Source: Colius striatus (lineage: Eukaryota; Chordata; Aves; Coliiformes; Coliidae). Taken from it: a DNA stretch of 64,000 nt. Below the pieces are notes generated by a model that was not told the DNA's origin, searched no databases, and worked only from the letters and a program-made list of their open reading frames with translations. Location: assembly GCF_028858725.1 (NCBI RefSeq), contig NC_084759.1:95972362-96036361 (forward strand). The letters are read 5' to 3'. Numbering within the stretch: position 1 is the first letter of the stretch; each line of letters starts with the position of its first letter. The translations under genes were made by a program, and so were the position numbers. Below are positions 1 to 11,400 of the stretch, piece by piece.

Positions 1-1789
1 GATAGGCTTATTAAGTCTGACAGCTATGACTTTCACCTGGAAGATATCAGTATGGGTGCTTTGAGCCCTTTTGAAAGTTGTGCTAAATCTTTTTTTTTCA
101 TTTCAGTTCTACTAGCTCTAGCCTTGCTTTTCATCTCCTCAAAACCAAAACAACTCCTCTTGAGAATGTTACTTGCTTTCCATATTATGTGCCTCCTCCA
201 GTTTCTGGAATTATAAATGTGTTTGTATATCTGAATACCTCCAATTAATTTTCAAGAAAATTGTAGGTTGAAACAAAGGATTCCCATCATCCAGAACAAC
301 CCATCAATAATATTTTATGGAAGAACTTAACAGTCTGTGTCTTTGCATAGAATTTGCTATACTATAGTGAATTCCAAGTGAAACTGCCATCTAAATAAGC
401 AGAAAAAATAGCTGAAATCTACTGAGTTAAAATTTCAAAATATCCAGAAATATCCAAAATGATAAGCAGAGTTTGGAGTATGATGTCACTAGCATCAAGA
501 TGCTTTTTAGCCATGTTCTTCTAAACTACTTTAAGAAAGCCCTTGTACCTAGTATCTAGCAATTCATATTTTTACCTTTTTTCCCCCCAGTGTCATTTAC
601 TCCTTTTATTTTACTATTCTGTGCTTTCTAACTTAACTTTCTTTTATTTTACTGCAGTATCTGTTCCCAAAATATCACATCATCTTCCATCAACATTAAA
701 GTAAATCTTAGAATGGCTGTTAATGTTGCCCTCTTCTGGATCACTTTTTTTTTTTTAAACTTTTTTTTTTTTTAAAAAAAAAACAGTTTTGACAAAAACT
801 CATGTCAGGAAAAATATCAGGTTGCTGTTATTTATTACTTAAAATTAGGGAAAAGTATCCACTTAGGATAAGTCTATGATTTGACTTTCATTTTCTCTTA
901 CTGACATAACAATCTCCTTTATCTTCCAGTATTGTTTCAACTGTTGGCATTTCATATCTAAGTGTTTATCAGGACAAGACATTTTCCATTCCTCCTTATT
1001 GCCGTGCTTCTCCTGGAATAACTTGTTGAAAGCAAAACCTCTGATTTCTAGTTAAGTCTAAAGAACAATGTTTCACAGCTGACAGGCGACCTGTACCCTT
1101 GCATAGTGTCTTGTTACTGCTTTGTAATTGCTAGTGTTTATATGAGTCATTTTAACCAGACAGATTTAAAAATCTAATGGAAAAATGTCCTGATAATTAG
1201 AAAGCAGATTATGACCATTGCTCTTGCAAAAGACAGTCATTTTACCTTTTCCCTATTATCTGAGGAAGTTCTCTCTTCTCCCTGCTTCCTGGCACTCCAT
1301 GCTTCATCCTTCAATCCCAAAGTTTGCACCTCCTTGTATCAGGACTGCATAGGACTGCAGTCCTGTGAATATCTGTGATGCTACTGGAGACAAAAACCAG
1401 CTTGGCCTTGCAAGCAGCAATGGATCAGAGATTATTGCAGGGTGCTGGAGATCTGCTTTTGAAGTCCCTCTTTTTCCAGTAGCTTTCACACCTCAGTGGT
1501 ACTAGTAGCTGTGCTTCAGATGAGAGGACCAACATACCCTGAGAGGGAAGTGGAAGGAGAGAAAAGGTGTGATAGCTATTTTTAACTCTTTTTGTCAACT
1601 TGAGCACCGATTACTCCAACAATCAAATGCATACCCATGACACAGAGTAGCTCATGCTTTTATGCACACACAAGTACCAAGTGCCTTTGCTTTTCTGCCC
1701 AGGGACTGAAGGCCCCGCCAAGACGGCAGCTGTCAGACGAGCAATAGCAATATGCACAGGGCAGTTTTGGGCAAGCAAGTGCCAACTGC
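1..1789. other. AT-rich 5' intergenic flank, no gene recognised
   Basis: I see no coding exon or RNA gene here on either strand. All open frames are short and have no recognisable protein character. Oligo-T and oligo-A runs around 744-783 can pair with each other. In mammals the neighbour upstream of URB1 is EVA1C, transcribed divergently; none of its exons is recognisable here, so its first exon presumably lies further away. Confidence 0.5.
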
Positions 1790-1887
1790 CACAGAATCAA
1801 GAGAATTGTAGAATGGTAGGGTTGGAAGGGACATTCAGAGATCATCCAGTCCAACCGCCCTGGAGAAGCAGGTTCACCTAGATCAGG
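1790..1887 (-). mobile_element. CR1 LINE 3'-end fragment (minus strand)
   Basis: The stretch reads ACAGAATC, then GTAGAATGGTAGGGTTGGAA, GGGACATTCAGAGATCATCC and AGTCCAACC, which is the reverse complement of the avian CR1 3' terminus. Only about 100 bp remain, so it is a 5'-truncated copy. It ends about 50 bp before the CpG-rich URB1 promoter block. Confidence 0.9.
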
Positions 1888-2316
1888 TCCATCAGTAGAA
1901 AAGAGCGGCCAAGTGCTCACAGCCGCCTCATGAAACTAAAACCATGCCAGCCGAGGGGGACCCCGGAGCGGGCGCATTTTCTAGGAGGCAAGCCCCGAAA
2001 GGGAGGCCGGGACGCTGGGCTGCTGGGCAGCGGGCTCCGTACGAGCCGCAAAACAGAGCACAGGCGGGAGTAGCAGTGACGCCTGAGAGAGAGATACCGG
2101 CCCGATTCGGGCGGGGGCTGGTCAGGCCGCCTTTGCATGCGGCAGCCGAATCAGCGGCCCCGCTGCCCCAGCCCGCCGCTCTCACTCAGGGCCCGGCCGC
2201 ACCATCGCCTCCCACTCTCGCGGGGCCCGGCGCAGAGGACGCCGCTGCCGTCGCCTCTTCCTGCCGAGGCGCGGCGGCTGCTTCCGGGGCAGCCTTGGCG
2301 GAGCAGCGGCAGCAGC

Positions 2317-2446
2317 ATGGCTGGGAAGCGGCGGGCCGAGCCCGCGGCCGGCACGCCGGCCGAGAAGCGAACCTGTCTACCGGAGGAGGAGTTTAACGGC
2401 ACCCGCTTCAAGTCGCTGCTGCGGGATCCTGCCACCGCCGGCAAGG
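2317..2446 (+). CDS. URB1: URB1 exon 1 (residues 1-43)
   Basis: It begins [18 protein letters not shown], a bipartite NLS-like start (K4-R5-R6 and K17-R18), followed by [13 protein letters not shown], which resembles the human N-terminus. The donor is AAGG|GTGAGG, phase 1. The ATG context is AGCATGG. An upstream in-frame ATG at 2137 exists but has a weak context. Confidence 0.92.
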
Positions 2447-5400
2447 GTGAGGGGCCGGGCCGGGGCGGGTGGTGCTCGGCTCTGCCTGTGCCCGGGGCTG
2501 CGGTGCGGTGCGGGGAGACGCGATGCGATAGGGAGGCGAAGGCGTGTTCCACCGGCACAGCGAGGGCTGGAGCGGCTCTCCAGGGAGCCCGAGAGCGACT
2601 CCTCACCCTGGAGCGACGTCGTGGGGATGATGATGATGATGATGGTGATGACAGTCGCTGTTGCTGTGCCGTGGGCACATGGTGCTCCCGCACGGCTTGG
2701 GCTCGCCGCCGACACCGGCCGGCAGCGCCGGCGTGGCTGGGCCCCGGGGAACGGATTGCAGCGTGACACACGCCAGGCCTCAGCTCCCCGCGTGAAATTC
2801 GGGTATTTGCAGGTCTGGAGACCTTCATCACCGTCGCTAAAACGCTACCGTCACCTGAAGTGTACGATGTCGTGGAGGGATACGTAAAAATTTCCATGGA
2901 GTGTGCCGAAATATTCAAACTTCTGGACGGAGAAAGGAAGCCTGAAAGTGAAGTAGGTTGGCTGAGAGTGTCAGAGTTTAATAACCGCTGTTAGTGTGTG
3001 TCCCAGCTGGGAGAGGAACCGCTGAAGAAATGCTTTGCAGCATACATGACTCTAATATAATTTGCCATGGGTTTACATTTGTCGTTTTGTGTTTCCTTAT
3101 TTTTTTTTCCCGGAATTCTCAGTGCCAGAAGCACTGCGAAATGTCCCTTTCAGTGGACATCCAAATATTCTTGGTTTTAATGATAGCCCAACCAGCCATC
3201 CTGCTAAAATCAAGCTGTTAAGGTTCTTACAGTGTTATCAGAAGACCATTTATGAAATGAGGGTCAACAGAAGCAGTTAAACGAAAGGGAAATAGTCCAA
3301 TGAAAGTAATTGTTTTTAGATAACAAGACATCTCCCTGATAGAGGAGATCTCATTAATATTTACAAATATCTAAATGGTAGGTGTCAGGAGGTTGGGGCA
3401 TCCCTTTTTTCTGTTGTATCTAGCAACAGGACAAGGGGTAATGGGATGAAACTGGAACACGAAAAGTTCCATTTAAATATAAGGAAAAACTATTCCACTG
3501 TGAGGGTGAGGGAACCCTGGCACAGGATGCCCAGGGAGGGTGTGTAGTCTCCTTCCTTGGAGGTCTACAAGACCCACTTGGACATGTTCCTATGTGACCT
3601 TATCTAGATTGACCTGCCTCTGCAGGGGGGTTGGACTAGATGATCTGTAAAGGTCCCTTCCAACCCTACCATTCTATGATTTCTAAGAAGCTAGTGGTAA
3701 AGTTGATCTCATTTTTCTCTTCTGAGCTGGACACAATTTCTCCTCATCACAATACGATGAAAGAACAAAGAATCAAAAAACTTTTCGCAGTGAATACTGA
3801 CGCAGCATTATTAAATCTTCTCACAATGTAAAATTGAATGGTGTTCCTTTTAATTTCCACTTGTTGATCTTTGCTCTAGGTCATTGTTTTTGTCTGTGTA
3901 GTGGTGACCTCTGTCATGTTCAATGACATACATGAGTTCTTCCAGATCCTTTTACTGTAATGAATACTGTTCCAGTGTTGTGTAGACTTTGGATCCGCCT
4001 AGAAGGAGTTACTTCCAATTCAAGATCAGCTCAAATGGTTTTCTCCAGCTCATTTCATTGTTTCATCATACAGTTACTAGCAGTTGTCTATTAAAGCATT
4101 GGTTTGTTTGCCCTAGGTCTTATTCCATCAGATTTGTGCTGCAATTCATGTTTGTATTCCAGAAGCAGCTGTTGTGCTTATGTAGGTGAATTGTGTATAT
4201 TTATGTTTATCTCAATTCACAGTTGAGAAGTATTTATGTTAAGTTTATTTGTCTAGGATTGTACAGGCTGTCAGTCGGCACATTGGCTTGGGCTTTCAGC
4301 ACAGGTTATCTGAATTTCATGAGTTCAGCAACTGAAAAAAAAGATGAGTCAACTAATCTCCTGTAGTTCAGTGGTCTTTCATATATTATCTGTATAGGGG
4401 CTTCCTTGAAAATTCACACTCTCAGAACTAAACCTTTAGAAGAGGAAGCATTCATTTAAGAAACTTAACCTTCATATGTGGAAATTTTCCTCTTGTGGTG
4501 CGGTTACTCTGTTTTGACAGTGTTTGTTACTTTTTACTCAGCTAATAATTTCAAACTATGACTGATGTTGGCAGATATTAACATGTTTCTGTGTCTTACA
4601 GATGCTGTTAGTCTTTCAAGCTCTAGAAGCCATTTTACTGAGGACAGCCAGTGACCTCTCCCATTTTTCTGTTGTGGGAATGAACATAGTAAAAAAGTTG
4701 ATTCATTCCTACATGAGATTGGTCTATGCTGCTTTGTATTCTGAAAATCACAGGTAAGTCTTCTCTGAACTGTTGCGGTTGATCCCGAGAGGCTGTTTGG
4801 GTCTTGAACACGTATACAAGATGCAGCAAAATTCATCTTGACTTATTGCTAATAATTCAGCTTTATTTAATGGTAGTTTCACATGCCATAAAATAAGTGC
4901 ATGTGGAAGTCTTTGCAAGGTAGCTCTGATACAATACACAATCTAATGCTAAGGTGATACTTTCCAGAGGATGCAGTTTTCATCAGCTATGCCTGTCATA
5001 GTGAGAGGTTAAGTGGATGGTATCTTGAGTCTAGTATCTGTCTTATCTATTATTTTAATAATGCTTGGTTTGTGAAGTGAAATGTACTGTGTGGAACAGG
5101 GAGGAACAGACTGTGTTGTAGTTCACAGAGGCTGAGCAGTCTAAAGGAGCTGTTCTTGAGTGGTTTATTTCCCTGTATTTTTTGTAGTCAGATTTTTTTT
5201 CCTTTCAGACTGCCTTTTCTTTCTTTTTCTGACTCTTAACTCTAATGCCATTTTAGACCAGTTGAAGCACTCATGTTATCTACAGTTTCTCACGGTCTGT
5301 GGATGGAGGGGGTGAGAGAAGTTGCAAATGCCAGAGACATTTTAATGCAAATGTTGGAGAAAGAGGAAGGAACAGAAAAAAACAGAGACTGGAAATGCCT

Positions 5401-8400
5401 TGCCCAATGCTAGTGACTTGTCTTTTGGTCTTTGGACAAGCCAGAATTTAGGAGAGCATCTTCTGCTTTCCAGCTGATGGACACAACTGTGCTTCCTGCC
5501 CTACTCAGTTGATCTTACTGCAACAAGCATTTTAGCTGTACGTAGAATCCCAAATATGGGTGGATAGGTACATTGTAAATAAATTTTGAAACTATATGAG
5601 ATCTGCACTTCTTATTAAGCATTTAACGATTACAGGTTTTGGAGAAATCCTCCTAGAACCTGCATAGAGGAGGCTGCACATTTCTGGTGGTGTATGCTCT
5701 GCTTTTTCTGTGCCACATCTTTGATGTGTGAAGGGATTTTATTGTGATGAGTCTAGATGGGATTTTTGCTTTAATCAGTGACTTTCTTATAGATTATCCA
5801 TGAATGAAACATGACAGACAGATTCCAAAGCCCTTGATAGGCAGTGGCTATACAGATCATGGACGTCTTCAGACTTGTACCTGATGGCCCTGCCACGTTG
5901 CCATTGAAAAACTCCTATGAATTTAGAAGTTCTTAATTTTTGGCACTTTTTTCCTTTTATCCTACTTTATAAATCCAGCCTCTCATAACAGCTTAATTTT
6001 GGGAAAGAATATAAATAGTCATGCCCTTTTCCCTTCTTCCCACTGCCCTCCTTCCCCATGGCTAAAATAGTGGTTTTGGTTGTTTTAGCATCCCTTCTAT
6101 TTTCTGAGGCAATTTTTGCCGGTGGTCAGTGAGTAAGAAGAAAAACTGAGTGTAGATCTGAGTGTAGATCTTGGGATTAAGTTCACAACGGGGCCATACT
6201 GAATACTTGAACTGAAGAAAACCTCTGTCATTGAGCTTAAACACAAAAAGTGCAGTCTGGTTTTGTCCTGTGCTGTGTGTGTCCTTAACTTTAACATCAC
6301 TTGCAGCTCTGATGGACCTGCTTGTGGCAGTAAGTGCATAAGTATTTGCAGGACTGGGGATTCTGTCCAAGAAATCATAGAATCATAGAATGGTAGGGAT
6401 TGAAAGGGACCTTTAGAGATCATCTAGTCCAACCCCCCTGCAGAAGCAGGGTCACCTAGATCAGATTGCACAGGAACATGTCCATGCGGGTGTTGAAGAC
6501 CTCCAAGAAAGGAGACTCCATAACCCCTCTGGGCAACCTGTGCCAGGGCTCCCTCCCCTGAACAGTGAAATAGTTTTTTCTTATGTTTAAGTGGAACTTT
6601 TTGTGTTCCAGCTTCATCCCACTACCCCTTGTCCTGTTACTGTCTACTATAGAAAAAAGTGCTGTCCCAACATCCTGACACCCACCCTTTAGATATTTAT
6701 AAATGTTAATATGATCACCCCTCAATCTCCAGACTAAACAGCCTCAGTTCCTGCAGCCTTTCCTCATATGAAATACGCTTGTAGAAATAGGGTGTTAACA
6801 AAGACAACCAAAGTTCTTTGTCAATAGTACAATAACATTTGTGTTTGCCTAAATTTGTATTGTGATTGTCATCATAATGATCGATTATATATTCAGCTAA
6901 AGCTTCCATCAAGTGTAGTGAGAGCTGTACAAGTGTTGTGGTGTAGGCCCATCTAGGGACAAAAGGACATGATTAGACTTAAGTACCCCAGACTTCGGAA
7001 CTCCCGAAGGACATGGGATGCTTAATTGCTGCTTAAAGTCCTGGACGAAATGGATTAGGGGAGGAAAACTGAATTGAATCCACCTGCAACTAAAACATAA
7101 CAAACAGAAATATCCAACTGGAAAATAATACAGAGGAGAGTGAATGATGGAAGTTCAACCAGCTCTTTAAGATCACCTTTCCCCCACCCCTTCTCTCTTC
7201 CCTGGCTCAGAGCACTGAGCCCAGTGTCATTACTGCCTCCCCCCATAAGCAGTGCTGGAGGCAGGGAATAGGGGGTGCAGTCAGTCTTTTCCTGATGTCT
7301 CTTGATGTTTATCACACTCCTGAGGAAAAGTGCTCCTCACCAGTCCTCCCTTGCTCTAGCTCAGAGTCTCCCACACACTGAGCAGCCCTGCATAGGCTGC
7401 TCCAACCCTAGTTCATCTTCTCCAAGTTGGGCCTAAACTGCTTGCTCCCTCCTACTCAGAGTCTCCAGCTCTCATCCCCTCTGTCACAGGGTCTTTACTT
7501 CTTGTAAGAAGTCACAGGCTGCAACGATGTCTCTGGTCCAGCATCGCTTTCTGTCTTTTCCTGGCTGCAGCGTCCACATGGTCACCTCCATCTTGCCCTT
7601 CCCTTTGTCTCCCCTCCATGCACCTCAAATTCCCGTCCTTAAATAGTGATGACAGGCGCCAGATTGGCCCAGCCGGGCTGGAGGTAGGTCTGAACCCCAG
7701 ACCTGAGGGAAAGTTTGAGAACTGTTTACCAGATCTGCATTGCAGCTCCCTTCCCCCTGTTACAAAGCAAAAGCAGCTCCTCGCAAAAACATGACACCAA
7801 GGCTACTTTTGGTTGCTTGTCTTGGGACTGACTCAAAAGTGCTTCATATCTGAAACACTTTGAAGGCTTGGGTGGATATTGGACATAGAGCGAGATAATT
7901 TATTTTACAGGGAAGAAGTCTTTCTTTAAATTTTCATCTCTTGATTTGATTGTTTGTATAACTGTCATGATGGAAATAACCTGTGGATTTTCCTTTGCAT
8001 TTTGTTTTAGAATGAGCCGAGCGTGCCTTACCCTCTTGTCAGCAATGGTGGCTCAGGGGCCAGATTCAGCAAGGGATGTGTATAGCCATTTTGATTTCAA
8101 TAATAAGTTTCTGCCTGGATTATTGAAAAAAAGATGTAAGAAGGTAAATCAAGCTGCTGATGTGCTACGAATGGCTCCATCAGTTTTCCTCTGCCAAGTA
8201 TTCAAAACAAAGCTGTAGCCAACGTTGCTTTATTTTTATCTGCCAGAACTTACCTCTTGCTTTCTGTCCTGTGTCAAGATGAAATGCCTCTTGGTTATTG
8301 CTAGTGAATAGCAGGACTGTATGGCAAGAGATTCCCATCCACTTAATAAGAAATCCCAAGGGAATGTTTTTTGATTATCTGCAGTAGCGGGAGAACTGGC

Positions 8401-11400
8401 CTGCACCCTTGAGGTACAGCTTGCTTTGTTTTCCATCCTGTGCTGGTCTTTCTCATCTTGTCAGGATGCAGGGTTCCTCAGGATAACCTTGTTTCTACGC
8501 TGCTTTGTAGAATTTACTGCAAAGCAATGAAGGACTTTGTCTGTTTCAATAAATCTGTTGTTTCTGTGGGCTGCCCTTTTAATGTCTAAGAGAAAGTTGC
8601 GGTAAACTTCTGAAAACTAATCATTGTTGTGTTTGGGAAGAGCTCAGTCTTTTCCAATGTAAGGACTGCAGTTTGATCCCACTGAAATAAATGGAGGTTG
8701 GGGGTTCTGCAGATGTTTTAATAGAGAGAGGATTTTGCCCAATTGCAGTACAGAGTAATTGCATTTCAAAACATAACCTCAAATTTTAAACAATCTCTTG
8801 GTGGAAATCTTTAAGGAGAATATGCCAATGAGGAGAAAAAGTCTACTCTCTTTTTTTTCCAAGAGGAATTTCTATTTCTCGTTTTCTCTCTGTTAAAAAT
8901 AATCAGGATTGACCTGAACCAGTGTTTTAGAACAAGAATATTTATGTGTCATTCCAAGTATAATAATACAATTCAGAGCTGCTGTATTGTTTCTAGTTTT
9001 TAAAGATGACTTGTAGAATGAATGTGTACATTTGTGTTGTATTTTTGCCATCTGTGGAGACTGTGTATAATGCAATCAAGTAGAAGGCAAAAAAATCAAA
9101 CACACACCTTTTTTCCTGAAACCACCATTTACAATTTCAGGAACGTCAGACTTTGTGGGTTTTGACTTTACTGCAGAAGTTGTCTTTAGGAGGACGTCCA
9201 CCCCTTAAATTTAAATGCCTGGATGCAGTCATTAGACCATAAGCTTATTAGATATGCAAGTAAGGTACAAGGAAAAAAGTTTACAAAAACAGATTGAGGG
9301 TCTTACTCTTGCTCAGCTTTCAGCGGAATTCTTTTGTCACAAGTGACTGTCAGGTGTGAATTTTTAATAGAAAAATATCAGGGCCAAAGCCTATAGAAAA
9401 ATCTCATTTCTTTCTCTTCGTTTCTTCTTTCAGCCCTGTCATGAATCACTTCTGCCTTATGTTGAGCCTAGTCATTATCTTCTTTGAGGAATTTTGACAG
9501 ACAACTTAATTTTGCATGGCAAGTTTAAAAAAATTATACATCATGGATGGACTCATCAGGGAATATAGTGATAAGATGAGGAGTAATGGTTTTAAACTGA
9601 AAGAGGATGGATTTAGATTAGATATTAGGAAGAAATTCTCTATTGTGGGGATGCTGAGGCACTGGAACAGGATGTCCAGAGAGGTTGTGGATGCCCCATC
9701 CCTGGAAATGTTCAGCGCCAGGTTGGATTGGGCTTTGGGCAATGTGGTCTGGTGGAAGGTGTCCCTGTCCATGACAGGAGGCTTGATACTAGACTATCTT
9801 TAAGGTCCCTTCCAACACAAGCCATTCTATGATCCTGTGTTCATATACTATGATCGTTTTCCAGGCAAAGCTTTTACTATTTCACCTGTGCTTGAATTGT
9901 AGTTTTATAACAGATTAACCCCTTTTTTAAGGGCCATTTTGTGTTTGTTTTTTTTTTTTAGCTGACATAAGTTGCATGACCCAGCTAGCTCCATGAGCAG
10001 CTGTGATAGCTGAGAGATGTGGCTAAAGCACTGCAGCTCAAAGATGGCAATGAGCAGCAAGAGTTCCCAAGACTGGCACTGCTCTGGAAGTCTGTGTAGT
10101 GAGAAATTGCAGCAACAGCACTACTGCCGTTACTGTTCTTGAGTATTTTTGTGAATTGACAAGTGTACCAAGTGGTGCAGAAGTGAGGACATTCGGTGAT
10201 ATGTGTACAGGATTTCTCATGAATATACTGTTAACATTTTGGGGTTTTCTCCATTTATGGCCTATCCTGTGTATTGAGAATTAAAGACAATGTGAACTAG
10301 GACACCTTCCTTTTTGATGTTGACTTGTAACAGACTGTTACCTGCTTAAGGCTAGAAATTTTCCAAATGAATATACCTTGGATGTATTGTGTATAAATGT
10401 ATGTGTATGGCTATGGGCAGCATGTGTAAAGAAGTTGTTTAACTTACCTATTTATGGTGCTTATAAAGATAATCAATTGTTGGCAGTTTTGTACAGTGTA
10501 TGCTAACAATTTCTTTTATCTTTGTTAGGGAAGACCTGATGTCCGTATGGCCTATATTCAGTTTGCTCTCTCCTTTTTAATTACTGGCGACAATGCAATC
10601 TTGACACAGGTGCTGGAATTAAAAGGTACTTCATAATTTCTTGTTTGTTTTTTTTTTAAGGCAGAATCTTTTATAAGTGATAATAAATATGAGCTAATTC
10701 AAAATGTGAATGGGTTAAACAGCACTAACAAGATACATAAGACATCTTTTTAATATTATTATCTGAAAAGCTTTAAACTTGTCCAGTATTCTAGTGTGTG
10801 TCTCTTCTGCTTCAGAGTAATGTTTTCTATCTGCAAAAATTTTCAAAAAGTAGAAAGCCTTTGGTGACAAAAATGTAAGAAAGGTAAAGGCCATAGTAAT
10901 AGTGGATATATTGCATTAATTTTTTTAAAGACTATATGTACTTTAGTTTCCTTGCTCTCCTTGCAGAGCTCAACTGTTGTGTACTGCATTAGAGCACTTT
11001 TTGTCAATGGTTCAGGGGAGCAGTGTAATGTCCTTTGCATTCTTTATGGGGGCATTACATGGGAGTGCAGCCCAGGAGTATGTTATACTTGTGTCTTTTA
11101 GAGAAGGTAGACAAACTGAACTGACAAGGAGGAGAATCCACAAAGCTGAATCTTCTGTACACTTGATTAGTATTCAATCCATTATGTGCTACAGATAATG
11201 TAAAACTTCTGATGACTTTAGTGATTCGAAATATACTGCTGGTATTTCTCAAGTTGTGAGCTGCTACCCCTTTGGTAAGGTTATGAAAGAATCCAGAAGC
11301 AATCTAGAAATGCTCTAAAAAAAAAAGGGAGGCATTAGCTATCAGCTTCTTTATTTACTTAGTTTCATTTATTTACTGTTATTGTTCATGCTACCTTGGG

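Larger units (their letters stand above)
1940..2820 (+). promoter_or_regulatory. URB1: URB1 CpG-rich promoter and 5' UTR
   Basis: The block is visibly GC- and CpG-rich, in sharp contrast to the AT-rich flanks, and spans the first coding exon and most of intron 1. No TATA box is visible upstream of the ATG. An ETS-type CTTCCGG lies at 2281-2287, about 30 bp before the start codon, an arrangement common in TATA-less housekeeping and ribosome-biogenesis promoters. The transcription start cannot be placed from sequence and is probably within 2150-2300. Confidence 0.7.

Noticed and set aside
2151..2918. 255-codon minus-strand open frame across the URB1 promoter and exons 1-2
   Set aside because: It lies antisense to real coding exons in CpG-rich DNA where stops are rare; its Arg/Ala/Pro/Ser-rich composition and poly-Ser run come from the GAT repeat and GC content.
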